Source of the DNA: Streptomyces cynarae
GTDB lineage: Bacteria > Actinomycetota > Actinomycetes > Streptomycetales > Streptomycetaceae
NCBI RefSeq assembly: GCF_025642135.1
Contig: NZ_CP106793.1
Span: forward strand, 8,990,162 to 9,054,161
DNA length: 64,000 nt
Reading direction: 5' to 3'
Part shown: positions 25,619 through 35,947 of the stretch, piece by piece
How the letters are laid out: each line of letters starts with the position of its first letter
How positions within the stretch are numbered: position 1 is the first letter of the stretch
The notes under the pieces: model-generated
Databases searched by the model: none
Seen by the model: the letters and a program-made list of their open reading frames with translations, nothing else
Told to the model about the DNA's origin: nothing
Program-made: the position numbers and the translations under genes

Positions 25619-26956
25619 GTCGCCGTGTGCACCGCGTCGTCGAGCCGGTCCTCTTCGGCGAACCAGGCCACGGCATGGCTGAGGGCTCCCCGCAGGTCCG
25701 TCGTGGCTTCGTGTGCCAAGACGTCCTGGAGCAGGTTGCTTGACCGTTGCGGCGTGATGTCCTTGGGGGCTGACGATGTGCAATCTGGCCGCTTCGATCG
25801 CTGGCGTGTCGCCCATCCGCTACTTCCCCGGGTGGCTACAGCCCAAACGCTGCCGATCGCTGTGAGTCGACAGAATCGCAGATTGATAAGTCGTACTCAT
25901 TTTGACCAGGATCACAAATACAAGCCCTGGCTTTCAAGCGTATACACCAACCTTGCTGGTTATAACAGTGCATAAGTAATGCCCGTCGCCTCAAGTCCAT
26001 CGAAGAAGTGTCGTACACGCTCTTGACGGACCCCTTGATGAGGCGGCTAATTTCTTCCCGCGTTGGTTCGGTACAGCCGTCTCATCTAAGCGACGCCGAC
26101 CGGGACGGCCCGGCGTCGGTTCATCCAAGCTCCCCCGACCTGCTCGGGCCCCTGCAAACCAAGGGAATCACTCATGACCGTCAACAAGCCTGCGGACCAG
26201 CAGTGGCCCCCCACCACCGCCCCACTCATCCACCACCTGTGGGAGCTCGACCAGCGTCCGCTACCCCGGCTCGACGACCCCGCCCTGGCATCGACCTGCC
26301 CCCGACGATCTGCATACCATCGCCAACCAGCCCATCGCCGGCCGCCGTCCGCACAGCACGGTGGCCGCACGGTCCGTACCGTACGTGAGAGCGCCGTCTC
26401 GTCCAGGGCGAGACGGGCCCGGAGGAGCTGCAACGCCCCTATGCCGAACGCGGGCTGGTCCGGTCGCCAACTTTGCGGGCGGCTGGAACCGCTGGGCCGC
26501 CACCGCGGACGAACTGCTCACCGACTGTGCCGGGAACGAGATCTGCGCGCTCCTCGCCGGTACCGCGACCGCCGTGTACCGCCTTCCCGTTTGTAGGTGA
26601 CCGCCGGCTCTCGTGCTGAAGGGAACTCCGGAGAACACGATGACACTCGCCGTCCGTTACACGGCCGTCCACCCTGGTCGCCCGTGCACGGGTGATCGCA
26701 GAGGTCTGTACGGGGCGCGACACCGGCCTTCCGGCCGCCGCCATCGCCTTCCCGACCACCCACCCCAAGCACCGTCGATGTCCGCCTGCTGAAGTCGCCC
26801 CCCATACGCGAGATCGTGCCGCTCACCGACGCTCCTGAGCCCTCGGGGCGCTCGACGGCCCGGGCGATGAAGATCCGCGTCAATCACACTGACAACACCC
26901 CGGAGCCGCCACATGAACGCTTTGCCGACCATCGGCAGCAGAAGGAGGGGCAGACG
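25619..26956. other. Degraded intergenic region with an AT-rich patch
   Basis: No intact gene is supported. 25865-25985 is distinctly AT-rich compared with the rest and includes AACC-ttgct-GGTT (25949-25961). TTGACG (26023-26028) and TAATTT (26048-26053), 19 bp apart, could be a promoter. VIAEVCTGRDTGLPAAAIAF near 26690 weakly recalls an aldo/keto reductase tail. Confidence 0.4.
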
Positions 26957-29900
26957 ATGAGGCCCCTCACCTCCACCATCCGCAAGCTGTCAGCAGTGGT
27001 CGCCATGGCCTGCTCGGCTGCGCTGCTGACTTCCCTCACGACACCGACCCCGGCCTCGGCCGCTACCCAAGCGACCTACTACGTCGCCCCCAACGGTGAC
27101 GACGCCAACGCCGGGACGATCACCGCACCGTTCAAGACCCTGCAGCACGCACGGGACATGGTGCGCACGGTCAACAGCGACATGACCGGAGACATCACCG
27201 TCTATCTCCGCGGCGGTGACTACCCGGTGAGCAGCACCATCAACTTCACGTCGGCCGACTCCGGAACCAACGGCCACCATGTCGTGTACGCCGCCTACCA
27301 GAACGAGAAGCCGGTGCTGGACGGAGGCGTTCAGGTGACCGGCTGGACTCAGCACAGCGAGAACATCTGGAAGGCCACGCTGAACCGCAACATCAAGCTC
27401 CGCTCGCTCTATGTCAACGGCAAGCGCGCCAAGATGGCCTCCAAGACGATCAACTCGGCCGGGTGCTACGGGTCCTACGCCGTCACAGTCGGCCAGGCTT
27501 CCTGGGCGTGGGAGTCGGGTTCGCAGTGCGACGGGGCCAAGTACAGCCTCTCCGATCTGCCCGCCATCGCCTCCAACCAGGACGACGTGGAGATCCAGTC
27601 GGCGACGACCTGGACCACGGCCATCGTGGGCGTCCGCCAGATCACCACGAGCTCGGACGGCGCCAACCGGGTGGCCCTGTTCCAGGAGCCGGGCGCGGCC
27701 ATCGCCCAGGGAACGCCGAACGGCAACTTCAAGGCCGGCAGCGGCAGCCACACTTTCATGAACGCGTACGAATTCCTGGATCAGCCCGGCGAGTTCTACT
27801 TCGACAAGACGAAGCACACGTTGTACTACTACAAGTCCGGCTCCGAGGACATGACGTCGGCGCAGGTCTTCGCGCCGAACAACGTGTCCACGATCATCAA
27901 GATCGCCGGAACGTCCGCAACCGACCACGCGCGGAACATCACGTTCTCCGGTCTCACGGTCGAGCACTCCGACTGGAACCTGGTCAATGTCGCGGGCTCC
28001 GTCTTCCGGCAGGGACAGCAGGGCAACGCCAGCTCGACCGTGTACGCGAAGCAGAACTTCCACGCGTACACCTACCGCAACGTCGACCTGCCGCCGGGTG
28101 CCATCCAGGTCGAGAACGCCGACGGGATCGTCCTGCAACGCAACACGGTGCAGCACACTGGCGCCGACGGGATCAACATGGTCAACGACGTGACCGACTC
28201 GCAGTTGATCGGCAACGTCACGAACGACATAGCCGGATCCGCCATCACCGTGGGGCACCCCCAACACGTGTACATCGGGGACTACACATCGACCAACCAC
28301 GAGAAGTATCCGGTGGACGTCGAGGGTCTCTGCAAGAACATCTCGATCACGGACAACTACCTCTACGACAGTGCGGTGTTGTTCCAGGGGTCCAGCCCCG
28401 TGTCGGCGTACTTCACCGACAGGCTGTCCGTGCAGCACAACCGGATCGAGAAGTCCCCGTGGGCGGGCATCACCCTCGGCTGGGGATGGTGGAACTTCGA
28501 CGGTTCGGCGAAGTCCATCAATCCCGGGGCACCGACCACCACGGCGAAGAACAACACCATCGGCTACAACCAGATCGTCGACACGATGCAGGTGCTGGGC
28601 GACTCCGCTCCCATCTACGACCTGGGCAGCCAGCCGGGCACCGTGATCAGCAACAACTACATCCAGGGCGTGCCGGCCGGCCACAAGTACGGACTGCACC
28701 CCGATGAGGGGTCCGCCTACCTCAACTTCCACGACAACGTGCTCGACGTCGACCCGAACGTGGCCTACACCATCAACTCCGGTACATGGGGCAGGCAGCA
28801 CGACTTGACCATTACGAACACCTACGGCACCGTCAACAAGATCTTCAGCAAGAGCGTCCCGAACAGCACCATCCAGGACGTGCACGCGTACTCGGACGAC
28901 GTGTGGCCGTCGCAGGCGTACAGCATCGCCGTGAACTCCGGTCTGGAGGACGCCTACAAGGACCTCGTCCCGCAGAGCGACCTGGGTCCGCAGGACTACG
29001 CCCTGCCCGCGAGCACGTTCACCGGCAAGGGCGTGTCGTCAATCCCCGTCCGCAGCCTCGGCGACGCGACGAAGACGCTCTGGCTGGCTCCTTCGGGTAC
29101 GACGACGTTCGCCGTCGGCCCCACCATGACCAAGGCGTCCGGAACGGCGACGACCATCAGTGTCCCGCCGACGGTCGGCGACTACCGCCTCTACGTCCTG
29201 GACACCCAGGGGAACGCGTCCGCCGCGTCGAAGTCCCTCGTACGGCAGCGATGGGCCTACGTCGACGACAAGGACTCGGGTCTCACCTACTCCTCTGCCT
29301 GGTCGAACTGGAACGACTCCAAGGACTTCGACGGATCCGAGAGATACACCAACAAGACCGGCGACTACGTCCAGTACTCGTTCACCGGCTCGGGCGTTCG
29401 GTATCTCAGCATGAAGCAGCCAAACATGGGGAAGGTCGACGTCTACATCGACGGCACCCTGGCGCAGTCGGGCATCGACGCGTACGCCTCGACGGTGACG
29501 AAGCAGGTGCCGCTGTTCGAGAAGACGGATCTTCCCGCAGGTCCGCACACCATCAAGGTCGTGTGCTCCGGAACGAAGAACGCGGCTTCGTCCAACACCG
29601 TCTGCGCGCTGGACGCGTTCGCCTCCATTCCCTTCCCCGCCAAGAACGCGTTCTACAAGGTCCTCAACAAGAGCAACGGCAAGGCGGCCGACGTCTCGGG
29701 CGCATCGTCGACCGCCGGGGCGAACGTCATCCAGTGGAACGACACTGGAGCGCAGAACCAGCACTGGCGGTTCGTCGCAGTGGGTGACGACAGCTACGAG
29801 ATCGTCAACCAGAACAGCGGCCAGCTGCTGGACGTCACCAGCGCATCCACCGAGGACGGCGCGACCATCATCCAGCAGCCGGACAACAACGGTGCGAGCC

Positions 29901-30058
29901 AGCACTGGACGCTGACCGCCAGCGGGAACGGCTACTACAAGATCAAGAACGTGAACAGCGGCATGCTGCTCGCGGTGTCCGGCTCGTCGACTCAGCTCGT
30001 GCAGACGAAGGATACGAACGCCGACAGCCAGCTGTGGCAGGCGGTGAACGTGGACTGA
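26957..30058 (+). CDS. Secreted beta-helix glycoside hydrolase-like protein with CBM and ricin lectin
   Basis: A 1033-residue exported protein expected to act on plant polysaccharide. GGAGG lies before ATG 26957; a Sec signal ends near PASAATQA. Residues about 38-660 form a right-handed parallel beta helix opening with TYYVAPNGDDANAGTITAPF and LRSLYVNGKRAKMA, which resembles GH141-type enzymes. Then comes a galactose-binding-like beta sandwich (AYVDDKDSGLTYSSAWSNW, about 760-890), and a ricin-B (CBM13) lectin at about 895-1033 with NVIQWNDTG and TIIQQPDN repeats. The catalytic residues cannot be assigned by eye. It is co-directional with a GH43 gene after a strong terminator. Confidence 0.75.
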   Translation: MRPLTSTIRKLSAVVAMACSAALLTSLTTPTPASAATQATYYVAPNGDDANAGTITAPFKTLQHARDMVRTVNSDMTGDITVYLRGGDYPVSSTINFTSADSGTNGHHVVYAAYQNEKPVLDGGVQVTGWTQHSENIWKATLNRNIKLRSLYVNGKRAKMASKTINSAGCYGSYAVTVGQASWAWESGSQCDGAKYSLSDLPAIASNQDDVEIQSATTWTTAIVGVRQITTSSDGANRVALFQEPGAAIAQGTPNGNFKAGSGSHTFMNAYEFLDQPGEFYFDKTKHTLYYYKSGSEDMTSAQVFAPNNVSTIIKIAGTSATDHARNITFSGLTVEHSDWNLVNVAGSVFRQGQQGNASSTVYAKQNFHAYTYRNVDLPPGAIQVENADGIVLQRNTVQHTGADGINMVNDVTDSQLIGNVTNDIAGSAITVGHPQHVYIGDYTSTNHEKYPVDVEGLCKNISITDNYLYDSAVLFQGSSPVSAYFTDRLSVQHNRIEKSPWAGITLGWGWWNFDGSAKSINPGAPTTTAKNNTIGYNQIVDTMQVLGDSAPIYDLGSQPGTVISNNYIQGVPAGHKYGLHPDEGSAYLNFHDNVLDVDPNVAYTINSGTWGRQHDLTITNTYGTVNKIFSKSVPNSTIQDVHAYSDDVWPSQAYSIAVNSGLEDAYKDLVPQSDLGPQDYALPASTFTGKGVSSIPVRSLGDATKTLWLAPSGTTTFAVGPTMTKASGTATTISVPPTVGDYRLYVLDTQGNASAASKSLVRQRWAYVDDKDSGLTYSSAWSNWNDSKDFDGSERYTNKTGDYVQYSFTGSGVRYLSMKQPNMGKVDVYIDGTLAQSGIDAYASTVTKQVPLFEKTDLPAGPHTIKVVCSGTKNAASSNTVCALDAFASIPFPAKNAFYKVLNKSNGKAADVSGASSTAGANVIQWNDTGAQNQHWRFVAVGDDSYEIVNQNSGQLLDVTSASTEDGATIIQQPDNNGASQHWTLTASGNGYYKIKNVNSGMLLAVSGSSTQLVQTKDTNADSQLWQAVNVD

Positions 30059-30149
30059 CTCCGGTGGCTGCCGGCCGCCGGGGGCCGCAGGCCCCTGCTC
30101 AGCCCCTCGGCCTGCTGCGGGGACGGACCGAAAGAGTCGAAGGGCATGA

Positions 30150-30191
30150 GGGGCGGTGCCGGTGAAACGCGGACCGGCACCGCCCCCTTTT
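30150..30191 (+). terminator. Strong intrinsic terminator with T-tract
   Basis: GGGGCGGTGCCGGT (30150-30163) and ACCGGCACCGCCCC (30173-30186) form a perfect 14-bp stem with a 9-nt loop, followed by CTTTT. It separates the beta-helix gene from the GH43 gene. Confidence 0.92.
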
Positions 30192-30264
30192 GACCTCCAC
30201 CACCGCGTACTTGTGTACGAACCCCTCCCATACACGTGATGACTCCTGAACAAGGACGGAAATC

Positions 30265-32316
30265 GTGGACATCACCAGACGACAACTCGGCCGGCTCGCC
30301 GCGGTCGGCTGCGGGGCGCTTCTGCTGCCGAGCCTGCTGCCCCCCAGCACGGCGGCGGCAGCCACACCTCCCGCCGGTACGTGGGGGGACCAGGGCGACG
30401 GCACCTACGTCAACCCCATCCTCCCCGGTGACTTCAGCGACTGGGACTGCATCCGGGTCGGCGCCGACTACTACGGCATCACCAGCACGTTCGGGTACTC
30501 GCCCGGCGTGGCCGTCCTGCACTCGACGGACCTGGTGAACTGGCGGACGCTCGGCGGCGCGGTCGACGATCTCACCAGCATCGGCCCCCTGTTGAACTGG
30601 GACCGGATGAACCGCTTCGGCCGCGGCGTGTGGGCCGGGGCCATCCGCTACCACGCGGGCCGGTACTGGGTGTACTTCAACACCCCCGACGAGGGCTTCT
30701 TCATGACGTCGGCCCCATCGCCGAGCGGGCCGTGGGATCCGCTGACGGCGGTGTGGCGGACCTCCGGCTGGGACGACCCGTGCCCGTTCTGGGACGACGA
30801 CGGCCAGGGCTACCTGGTCGCCACGCACTACTCGGACGGCTACAAGATCAACCTGTTCAAGATGTCCGAGGACGGCAAGTCGCTGGTCGGCTCGCCCACG
30901 GTCATCCACCAGTCGCCGGGCAGCGAGGCCAACAAGCTGTACAAGATCAACGGCCTGTACTACCACCTGTACAGCGAGGTGAAGTCCGAGGGCCGAGTGC
31001 TGATGATGAACCGCGGCTCCAGCCTCTACGGCCCCTACGAGACCCGGCAACTGGAGCACGTCAACGCCTCGGTGGACCGCGAGCCCAACCAGGGCGGGCT
31101 GGTGCAGGCGCCGGACGGCACCTGGTATTTCGTGACCCACCACGGCCACGGCGACTGGGAGGGAAGGCCGCTGTCCCTGCTACCGGTGACCTGGGTGGAC
31201 GGCTGGCCGATCCTGGGCCAGGTGGGCGCGGACGGCATCGGCAACATGGTGTGGACCGGCCAGGTACCCGGCGGCGGCACACCCGGCCTGCCCCTCGACG
31301 CACTGCCCCCCGTGGTGACCAGCGACCTGTTCACCGACACCCGCCTCAAGCCGCAGTGGGAGTGGTACTACCAGCCGCGCGTGGACCACTGGTCGTTGAC
31401 CGAACGCCCCGGCTACCTGAGGCTGAAGGCGTTCGCACCGCTGGCGGCCGACAACCTGACCAAGGTCGGCAACACCCTCACCCAACGGGTGCTGCGCACC
31501 GCGGGCGACGCGATGGTGACCGTCCGCCTCGAACTGGCCGGCCTCGCCGACGGCCAGCACGCCGGACTGTGCCACTACGCGGCCACCTACGCCGGACTGG
31601 GCGTGCGGCGCTCCGGCACCACCACCACGATCGCTCACAACGCCGGCGGCACCCTGACCTACGGCCCGGCCGTCACGCAGGACGCCGTGTGGCTGCGCAC
31701 CACCTGGAACGTGAGCGGCGTCAGCCAGTTCTCCTACAGCCTCGACGGAAACACCTTCACCGCTTTCGGCGGCACCTACCAGCTCACCTGGGGCGGCTAC
31801 CGCGGCGACCGGATCGGTCTCTACACCTACAACCCGAACAACACCGGCTACGTCGACGTGGACTCGGTGCAGTACACCATCGCGCCCACCCGTACCTACA
31901 CGTGCGTCAGCGTGCGCAGCGGCAAGGTCGCCGACGTCGCCAGTGCCTCCAAGGCGGACGGCGCCGCCGTGATCCAGTGGCCCGACAACGGCAAACCGAA
32001 CCAGCAGTGGACCTTCCAGTCCACCGCGGACGGCTACCACACCATCACCTGCGTCAACAGCGGCAAGGTCCTCGACGTGGCAGGGTCCTCACTGGCGGAC
32101 GGCGCACGGGTCGTGCAGATGACCGCCGACGGCCGCACGAGCCAGCAGTGGCAGCTGCGCCCCCAGGCCGGTGGCCAGTTCATTCTGGTCAACCGCAACA
32201 GCGGCAAGGTGCTCGACGTCAGCGGGGGCAGCACGGCCGACGGCGCCGCACTGATCCAGTACCGCGACACCGGCGGCTCCAACCAGCGGTGGACCTTCCA
32301 CCGCGTCACCGGCTAG
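30265..32316 (+). CDS. Tat-exported GH43 beta-xylosidase-like enzyme with ricin CBM13
   Basis: A 683-residue enzyme from GTG 30265. A twin-arginine leader (DITRRQLGRLAAVGC) is followed by a GH43 propeller opening with YVNPILPGDFSDWDCIRVG, an acidic block at TSGWDDPCPFWDDDGQGYLV and REPNQGGLVQAPDG. Residues about 350-540 form the concanavalin-like C-terminal domain of GH43 xylosidases/arabinofuranosidases (LKPQWEWYYQPRVDHWSLTE). A ricin-B lectin ends the protein (VIQWPDNGKPNQQW, LIQYRDTGGSNQRW). It probably removes xylose or arabinose from xylan side chains; the substrate is not certain. Confidence 0.88.
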   Translation: MDITRRQLGRLAAVGCGALLLPSLLPPSTAAAATPPAGTWGDQGDGTYVNPILPGDFSDWDCIRVGADYYGITSTFGYSPGVAVLHSTDLVNWRTLGGAVDDLTSIGPLLNWDRMNRFGRGVWAGAIRYHAGRYWVYFNTPDEGFFMTSAPSPSGPWDPLTAVWRTSGWDDPCPFWDDDGQGYLVATHYSDGYKINLFKMSEDGKSLVGSPTVIHQSPGSEANKLYKINGLYYHLYSEVKSEGRVLMMNRGSSLYGPYETRQLEHVNASVDREPNQGGLVQAPDGTWYFVTHHGHGDWEGRPLSLLPVTWVDGWPILGQVGADGIGNMVWTGQVPGGGTPGLPLDALPPVVTSDLFTDTRLKPQWEWYYQPRVDHWSLTERPGYLRLKAFAPLAADNLTKVGNTLTQRVLRTAGDAMVTVRLELAGLADGQHAGLCHYAATYAGLGVRRSGTTTTIAHNAGGTLTYGPAVTQDAVWLRTTWNVSGVSQFSYSLDGNTFTAFGGTYQLTWGGYRGDRIGLYTYNPNNTGYVDVDSVQYTIAPTRTYTCVSVRSGKVADVASASKADGAAVIQWPDNGKPNQQWTFQSTADGYHTITCVNSGKVLDVAGSSLADGARVVQMTADGRTSQQWQLRPQAGGQFILVNRNSGKVLDVSGGSTADGAALIQYRDTGGSNQRWTFHRVTG

Positions 32317-32328
32317 TAGTGCTTGGTC

Positions 32329-32760
32329 AGGTCGGGATGGGTTGTGGCGTTTCGCGGTGATAGGTGGGGCAGGCGCCGGCCCGGACTGCGAGGAGTAGCT
32401 GCAGTTCGCGGGCGGCCTTGTAGAGGCTCAGGCCGACGCCGTCCCTTTTGGGGGCCGGGCGATGCGCTGGAGGGGAGGGTGACGTGGTGGTGCCAGCCTC
32501 TGAAGGTGCGGCCCTCGAAGTGGGCCAGGCCCAGGACCTGCTTCATCTCGTGGTAGTCGTGCTCGCAGTTTCGCGGTGCGCACGAGGGTGGCCAGCGGGG
32601 TGTCGGCGGGTAGGTTGGACAGCCGGAACTGTACCGGTTCGGGCTCGGTGGCAGGCCGTTCGGCCAGCAGCCAGCGCACGGGCAGTTCGGGTCCGTCGGT
32701 GTCTTGCGGATCTCGCGCGTCCGGCCGGCAAGATCCGCAGGGCCACGAACCGCGAGTACA
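32329..32760 (-). pseudogene. IS701-type transposase C-terminal remnant
   Basis: The reverse strand shows FRLSNLPADTPLATLVRTAK, then in shifted frames HDYHEMKQVLGLAHFEGRTF, GWHHHVTL and AGACPTYHRETPQPIPT with a stop at 32329. HDYHE.K..LGL.HFEGR is characteristic of IS701-family (DDE) transposases. At least two frameshifts break it. Confidence 0.7.
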
Positions 32761-32938
32761 TCCGCTTTCACTTGTTCTTTATCTACCTGCTTCGAACGGC
32801 GTCTCGAACTGAGTCGCTCACCTGGGGATTCGCGGACGTGGGGGCGGCCTTCGCCTGATCCTGTGCTCCGACCAAGGTGCACTTGACCAAGACGAAGGCC
32901 GACGTGGTTTCCGCTCCCCGCCCGCAGGGTGGGCCACC

Positions 32939-33130
32939 GTGCAACTCCGCCTGCTTGAGTCACTACGTTCGGCGGACGGGCTCGAACTCGTCCGTGGTGT
33001 GGCCGAGCGGATGCTCCAGGAGTTGATCGAGGCCGAGGCGACGGCCCGGATCGGCGCGGAGTGGAATGAGCACACCGACACGCGCACCGCGCTTCGCAAC
33101 GGCCACCGACTGACCAACGGCAGCGATCAC
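32939..33130 (+). pseudogene. IS256-family transposase N-terminal fragment
   Basis: From GTG 32939 the frame reads LRSADGLELVRGVAERMLQE, LIEAEATARIGAEWNEHTDT and RTALRNGHR, the beginning of the Transposase_mut domain (mutator type). After the RNGxR motif the similarity is lost and the gene ends. Confidence 0.75.
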
Positions 33131-33272
33131 GCGATCGTCGCCACGTTCGGGGCCGTCTCCAGGCTGAGCCACCGAGCACGAGGACTACAGGCGAGCTCAT
33201 ATCGCGCACCGATGAGTTTCCCGCGCTGCGCCGGTCTGTACGCGTGAGACCGACTCACGGAGGGCTGGAGCC

Positions 33273-33836
33273 GTGCGGAAACTGATCTACGGCATGAACC
33301 TGACCCTGGACGGCTACATCGCCGCGCCCGGCGACGACATCGGCTGGAGCGTGCCGAGCGACGAGCTGTTCCAGTTTTGGTCCGACCAGTTGCAGGCGAC
33401 CGACTTGACGCTGTACGGGCGCAAGCTGTGGCAGACGATGAGTTCCTACTGGCCGACCGGCGACCAGCAGCCCAACGCCACCCCGGCGCAGGTTGAGTTC
33501 GCGCGTCGCTGGCGGGACATGTCGAAGGTGGTGTTCTCTTCGACGATCGACAAGGTCGACTGGAACACCCGCCTGGTCACCGGCGACGCGGTCGCCGAGA
33601 TCACCCGGCTCAAGGCCGAGGACGGCGGCCCGATGGACATCGGCGGCGCGACGCTCGCCGGGGTGGCCATGCGGGCTGGGCTGATCGACGAGTACGTGCT
33701 GGCCACCGCGCCGGTCCTGGTGGGCGGCGGCACGCCGTTCTTCACCGCGCTGGACAGCTGGGTGAACCTGAACGTGGTAGAGACGCGGACGCTTCCCTGC
33801 GGCGTGATCCTGACCAGGTACGAGACGAGGCGCTGA
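33273..33836 (+). CDS. Dihydrofolate-reductase-like RibD C-terminal domain protein
   Basis: A 187-residue reductase of the RibD_C/DHFR-like fold. It starts with RKLIYGMNLTLDGYIAAPG, then TLYGRKLWQTM (NADPH site), KVVFSSTID and a final glycine-rich strand APVLVGGGTPFF. GGAGGGCTGGAG precedes GTG 33273. Stand-alone proteins of this type are common in Streptomyces; substrates are mostly unknown and no riboflavin genes are nearby. Confidence 0.88.
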   Translation: MRKLIYGMNLTLDGYIAAPGDDIGWSVPSDELFQFWSDQLQATDLTLYGRKLWQTMSSYWPTGDQQPNATPAQVEFARRWRDMSKVVFSSTIDKVDWNTRLVTGDAVAEITRLKAEDGGPMDIGGATLAGVAMRAGLIDEYVLATAPVLVGGGTPFFTALDSWVNLNVVETRTLPCGVILTRYETRR

Positions 33837-33983
33837 GCGCCCGTCCCGCGACTCGACCGCCCGCCGGGTCCACGCGAACGTGAACGCCACCACTGGGTGG
33901 ACAGACAGCAGTGCGCACAGCGCCGCTTCCCGGTCTGTCTCGCCCCTTGCCGAGTCCGGGAGGCCGCCAGACAGCAGCGGCGC

Positions 33984-34658
33984 TCATTTGGTCGTCGGGT
34001 AGCCGATCTGGGCTATGTCCTTGGCCAGATCACCGAGTGTCACTTCCGGGTTCAACGCCGAGACGATCTCCTGAGTCAGCGGCGTGAGATCAAAAACCGC
34101 TTGCACCGCGGCCAGGTCAAGCGTCACTTCGTAGACCTCCTCGGCGAACTCCCGGTAGGCCTCGGCACTGCCCGCGATGAGCACATCGAACAGCCACTCA
34201 GCACCGTCGGCGTCGTCCATGTCCTCGTCCGGCACGTGTACTTCGCCGCACCTCCACTGGCTGTCCGCACTCTCGCGCCAGAAGCAGACGGTCGCTCGGG
34301 GCAGTCCGTTGTGGTCGGCGAAGGCGGGCTCGTCCAGATAGGGACGGAAGACGTCCGGTACCGAGTCGAAGAGCCCAGGCCAGAGCGCCGGAGGCGCGAC
34401 GTGATAGAGAAACATCGGCGACTCGTGGTCGCACGCCTGGGCATAGACCCCGGCGGCGGAGAACACGATGGCGTAGTCGTTGCCAGCGCCGTCCCTCATC
34501 GAGGCCATCTCCTCGCCCGGCGACCAGCCGGAATCGAAGGAGTAATACCTCCACTCACACTCAGGGCTCAGAACGGCGTCCAGCACCGCCAGGGCCCTGG
34601 CCCGATCGCGGACCGTCGCGATGGCAGGCAGCTGCTTGATCACTTCATAGACTGACAC
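33984..34658 (-). CDS. Conserved hypothetical protein, immunity-like
   Basis: A 224-residue acidic cytoplasmic protein from GTG 34658 (VSVYEVIKQLPAIATVRDRA). YYSFDSGWSPGEEMASMRDG and EVTLGDLAKDIAQIGYP are conserved in an actinomycete family of unknown function. The composition (acidic, Trp/Tyr-rich, no enzyme motif) recalls immunity proteins of polymorphic toxin systems, but no toxin gene is adjacent, so this is a guess. Confidence 0.65.
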   Translation of the reverse strand: MSVYEVIKQLPAIATVRDRARALAVLDAVLSPECEWRYYSFDSGWSPGEEMASMRDGAGNDYAIVFSAAGVYAQACDHESPMFLYHVAPPALWPGLFDSVPDVFRPYLDEPAFADHNGLPRATVCFWRESADSQWRCGEVHVPDEDMDDADGAEWLFDVLIAGSAEAYREFAEEVYEVTLDLAAVQAVFDLTPLTQEIVSALNPEVTLGDLAKDIAQIGYPTTK

Positions 34659-34833
34659 GGAGCCATCCAAGCGGAGCCCACTGACACCTGCCGCGCTGGC
34701 CATAGTCCAGGAGGCGGCATGACAGCTGATGACCACACGGGCTTCGACCCCGTGACCACCCCCGAAATTCAACCCTTACCAGATCTAACAGTGACAAAAT
34801 CTGCATATCGGTTCTGGCGGGTGGGAGGGAAGG

Positions 34834-35420
34834 GTGGATCTGGATGTTGTCGCCGATGAGTTGTACGGCCTGCCGCCGGGTGACTTCACCCCGGCACGGG
34901 ACGCCCGGGTCAAGGCCGCCCGCGCCGCGGGGGACCGCGATCTGGCCGACCAGATCCGTCGGCTGCGCCGCCCGACCCAGGCCGCGTGGGCGAGCAATCT
35001 GCTGATGCGCGAGCAGCCCGAGGAGGTGCAGCGGCTGCTGCAGCTGGGCGAGGCGCTGCGGCAGGCTCACAAGGATCTGGACGGTGAGCAACTGAGGGAG
35101 CTGTCGGCACAGCAGCACCAGCTCACCTCCGCTCTGCCCGGCAGGCCGGCGAGCTGACGGCCCAGGCCGGGCAGCCCATCAGCGATAACACGCGGCACGA
35201 GGTCCAGGGCACCCTGCACTCCGTGCTCGCCGACCCTCAGGCGGCCGAGCAGTGGGCGAAGGGGCGTCTGACGAAGCCGCTGAGCGCCCCGGTCGGCTTC
35301 CCCACCCCCTCCCGGCAGCCGCGCCAGCCCCGGCTGCCGACCGAGCCGAGCCCGCGGGCGAGGTGGCCGACCTGGATGCCGCACGCACCCGTGCTGCCCA
35401 CTCCAGCCCGAGGTCGGCCA
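34834..35420 (+). pseudogene. Frameshifted conserved Streptomyces protein
   Basis: The first frame (GTG 34834) reads DVVADELYGLPPGDFTPARD and RRLRRPTQAAWASNLLMREQ, then stops at 35157. The continuation GELTAQAGQPISDNTRHEVQ, VLADPQAAEQWAKGRLTKPL lies in another frame and a third frame carries EVADLDAARTRAA. The parent family is a helical protein about three times longer than the first frame. Frameshifts lie near 35139 and 35330. Confidence 0.6.
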
Positions 35421-35904
35421 GTTTGCCCCCATAGCCAGGCGACGGCGAGAGACAGACGATCTCTTCGCCCTTGGGAGTGAAAGAGGGCCCCTGCTGCCCT
35501 CGATCAGCCGCCCGTCGAGGTCTTCGCCCTGCACACGCGGTATCGAAGGCCACTCCTGCGCGCTGCTGAGCGTGCGTTCGGCTGCGTGTCTTCGTACGGT
35601 TTTCAGTGCCCGGCTCGGACAGGACGGCAGGGCTTGGCGGTCCCGTGCCCGGTCGCACGTTGCATGGGACCGCCCCCGAGGAGTAACTGGCTGCGGAATG
35701 GCAGGGTTGGGTGCTCCTGTCGTCTCTTCCCGATGGCCCCGCGGCGGTCAGGCGAGCTGCCGGCGGTCAGTGCCTCCTCTCGGTCGCGCTGGACGAGTGG
35801 CTCAGCGCCCGCGGCTTCTGACGCGGCGTACATCTCCCCGGGTGTCCGCGAACGCTTCTCTCGCTCGCGGACGCCCATCCCGCGACTATTCCAATAGCCC
35901 TATA
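35421..35904. other. No intact gene; possible remnant of a small plasmid-type protein
   Basis: The only coding-like text is CLLSVALDEWLSARGF ending at 35821, which parallels the C terminus of the protein at 35948-36235 (LALGTWLRAKGY). It may be the tail of a lost paralogue. Nothing else is recognised. Confidence 0.35.
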
Positions 35905-35920
35905 GCGGATAGCTATCCGC
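35905..35920. promoter_or_regulatory. Perfect 16-bp palindrome, candidate operator
   Basis: GCGGATAGCTATCCGC is its own reverse complement and lies 27 bp upstream of the GTG at 35948. The setting fits autoregulation by a dimeric DNA-binding protein. Confidence 0.6.
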
Positions 35921-35947
35921 CTAGCCACACCGACCGGAGCAGCTCGC

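Noticed and set aside
26990..28885. Long minus-strand frame opposite the beta-helix gene
   Set aside because: Val/Asp/Gly-rich shadow without start signal; the plus strand carries a full signal peptide and domains.
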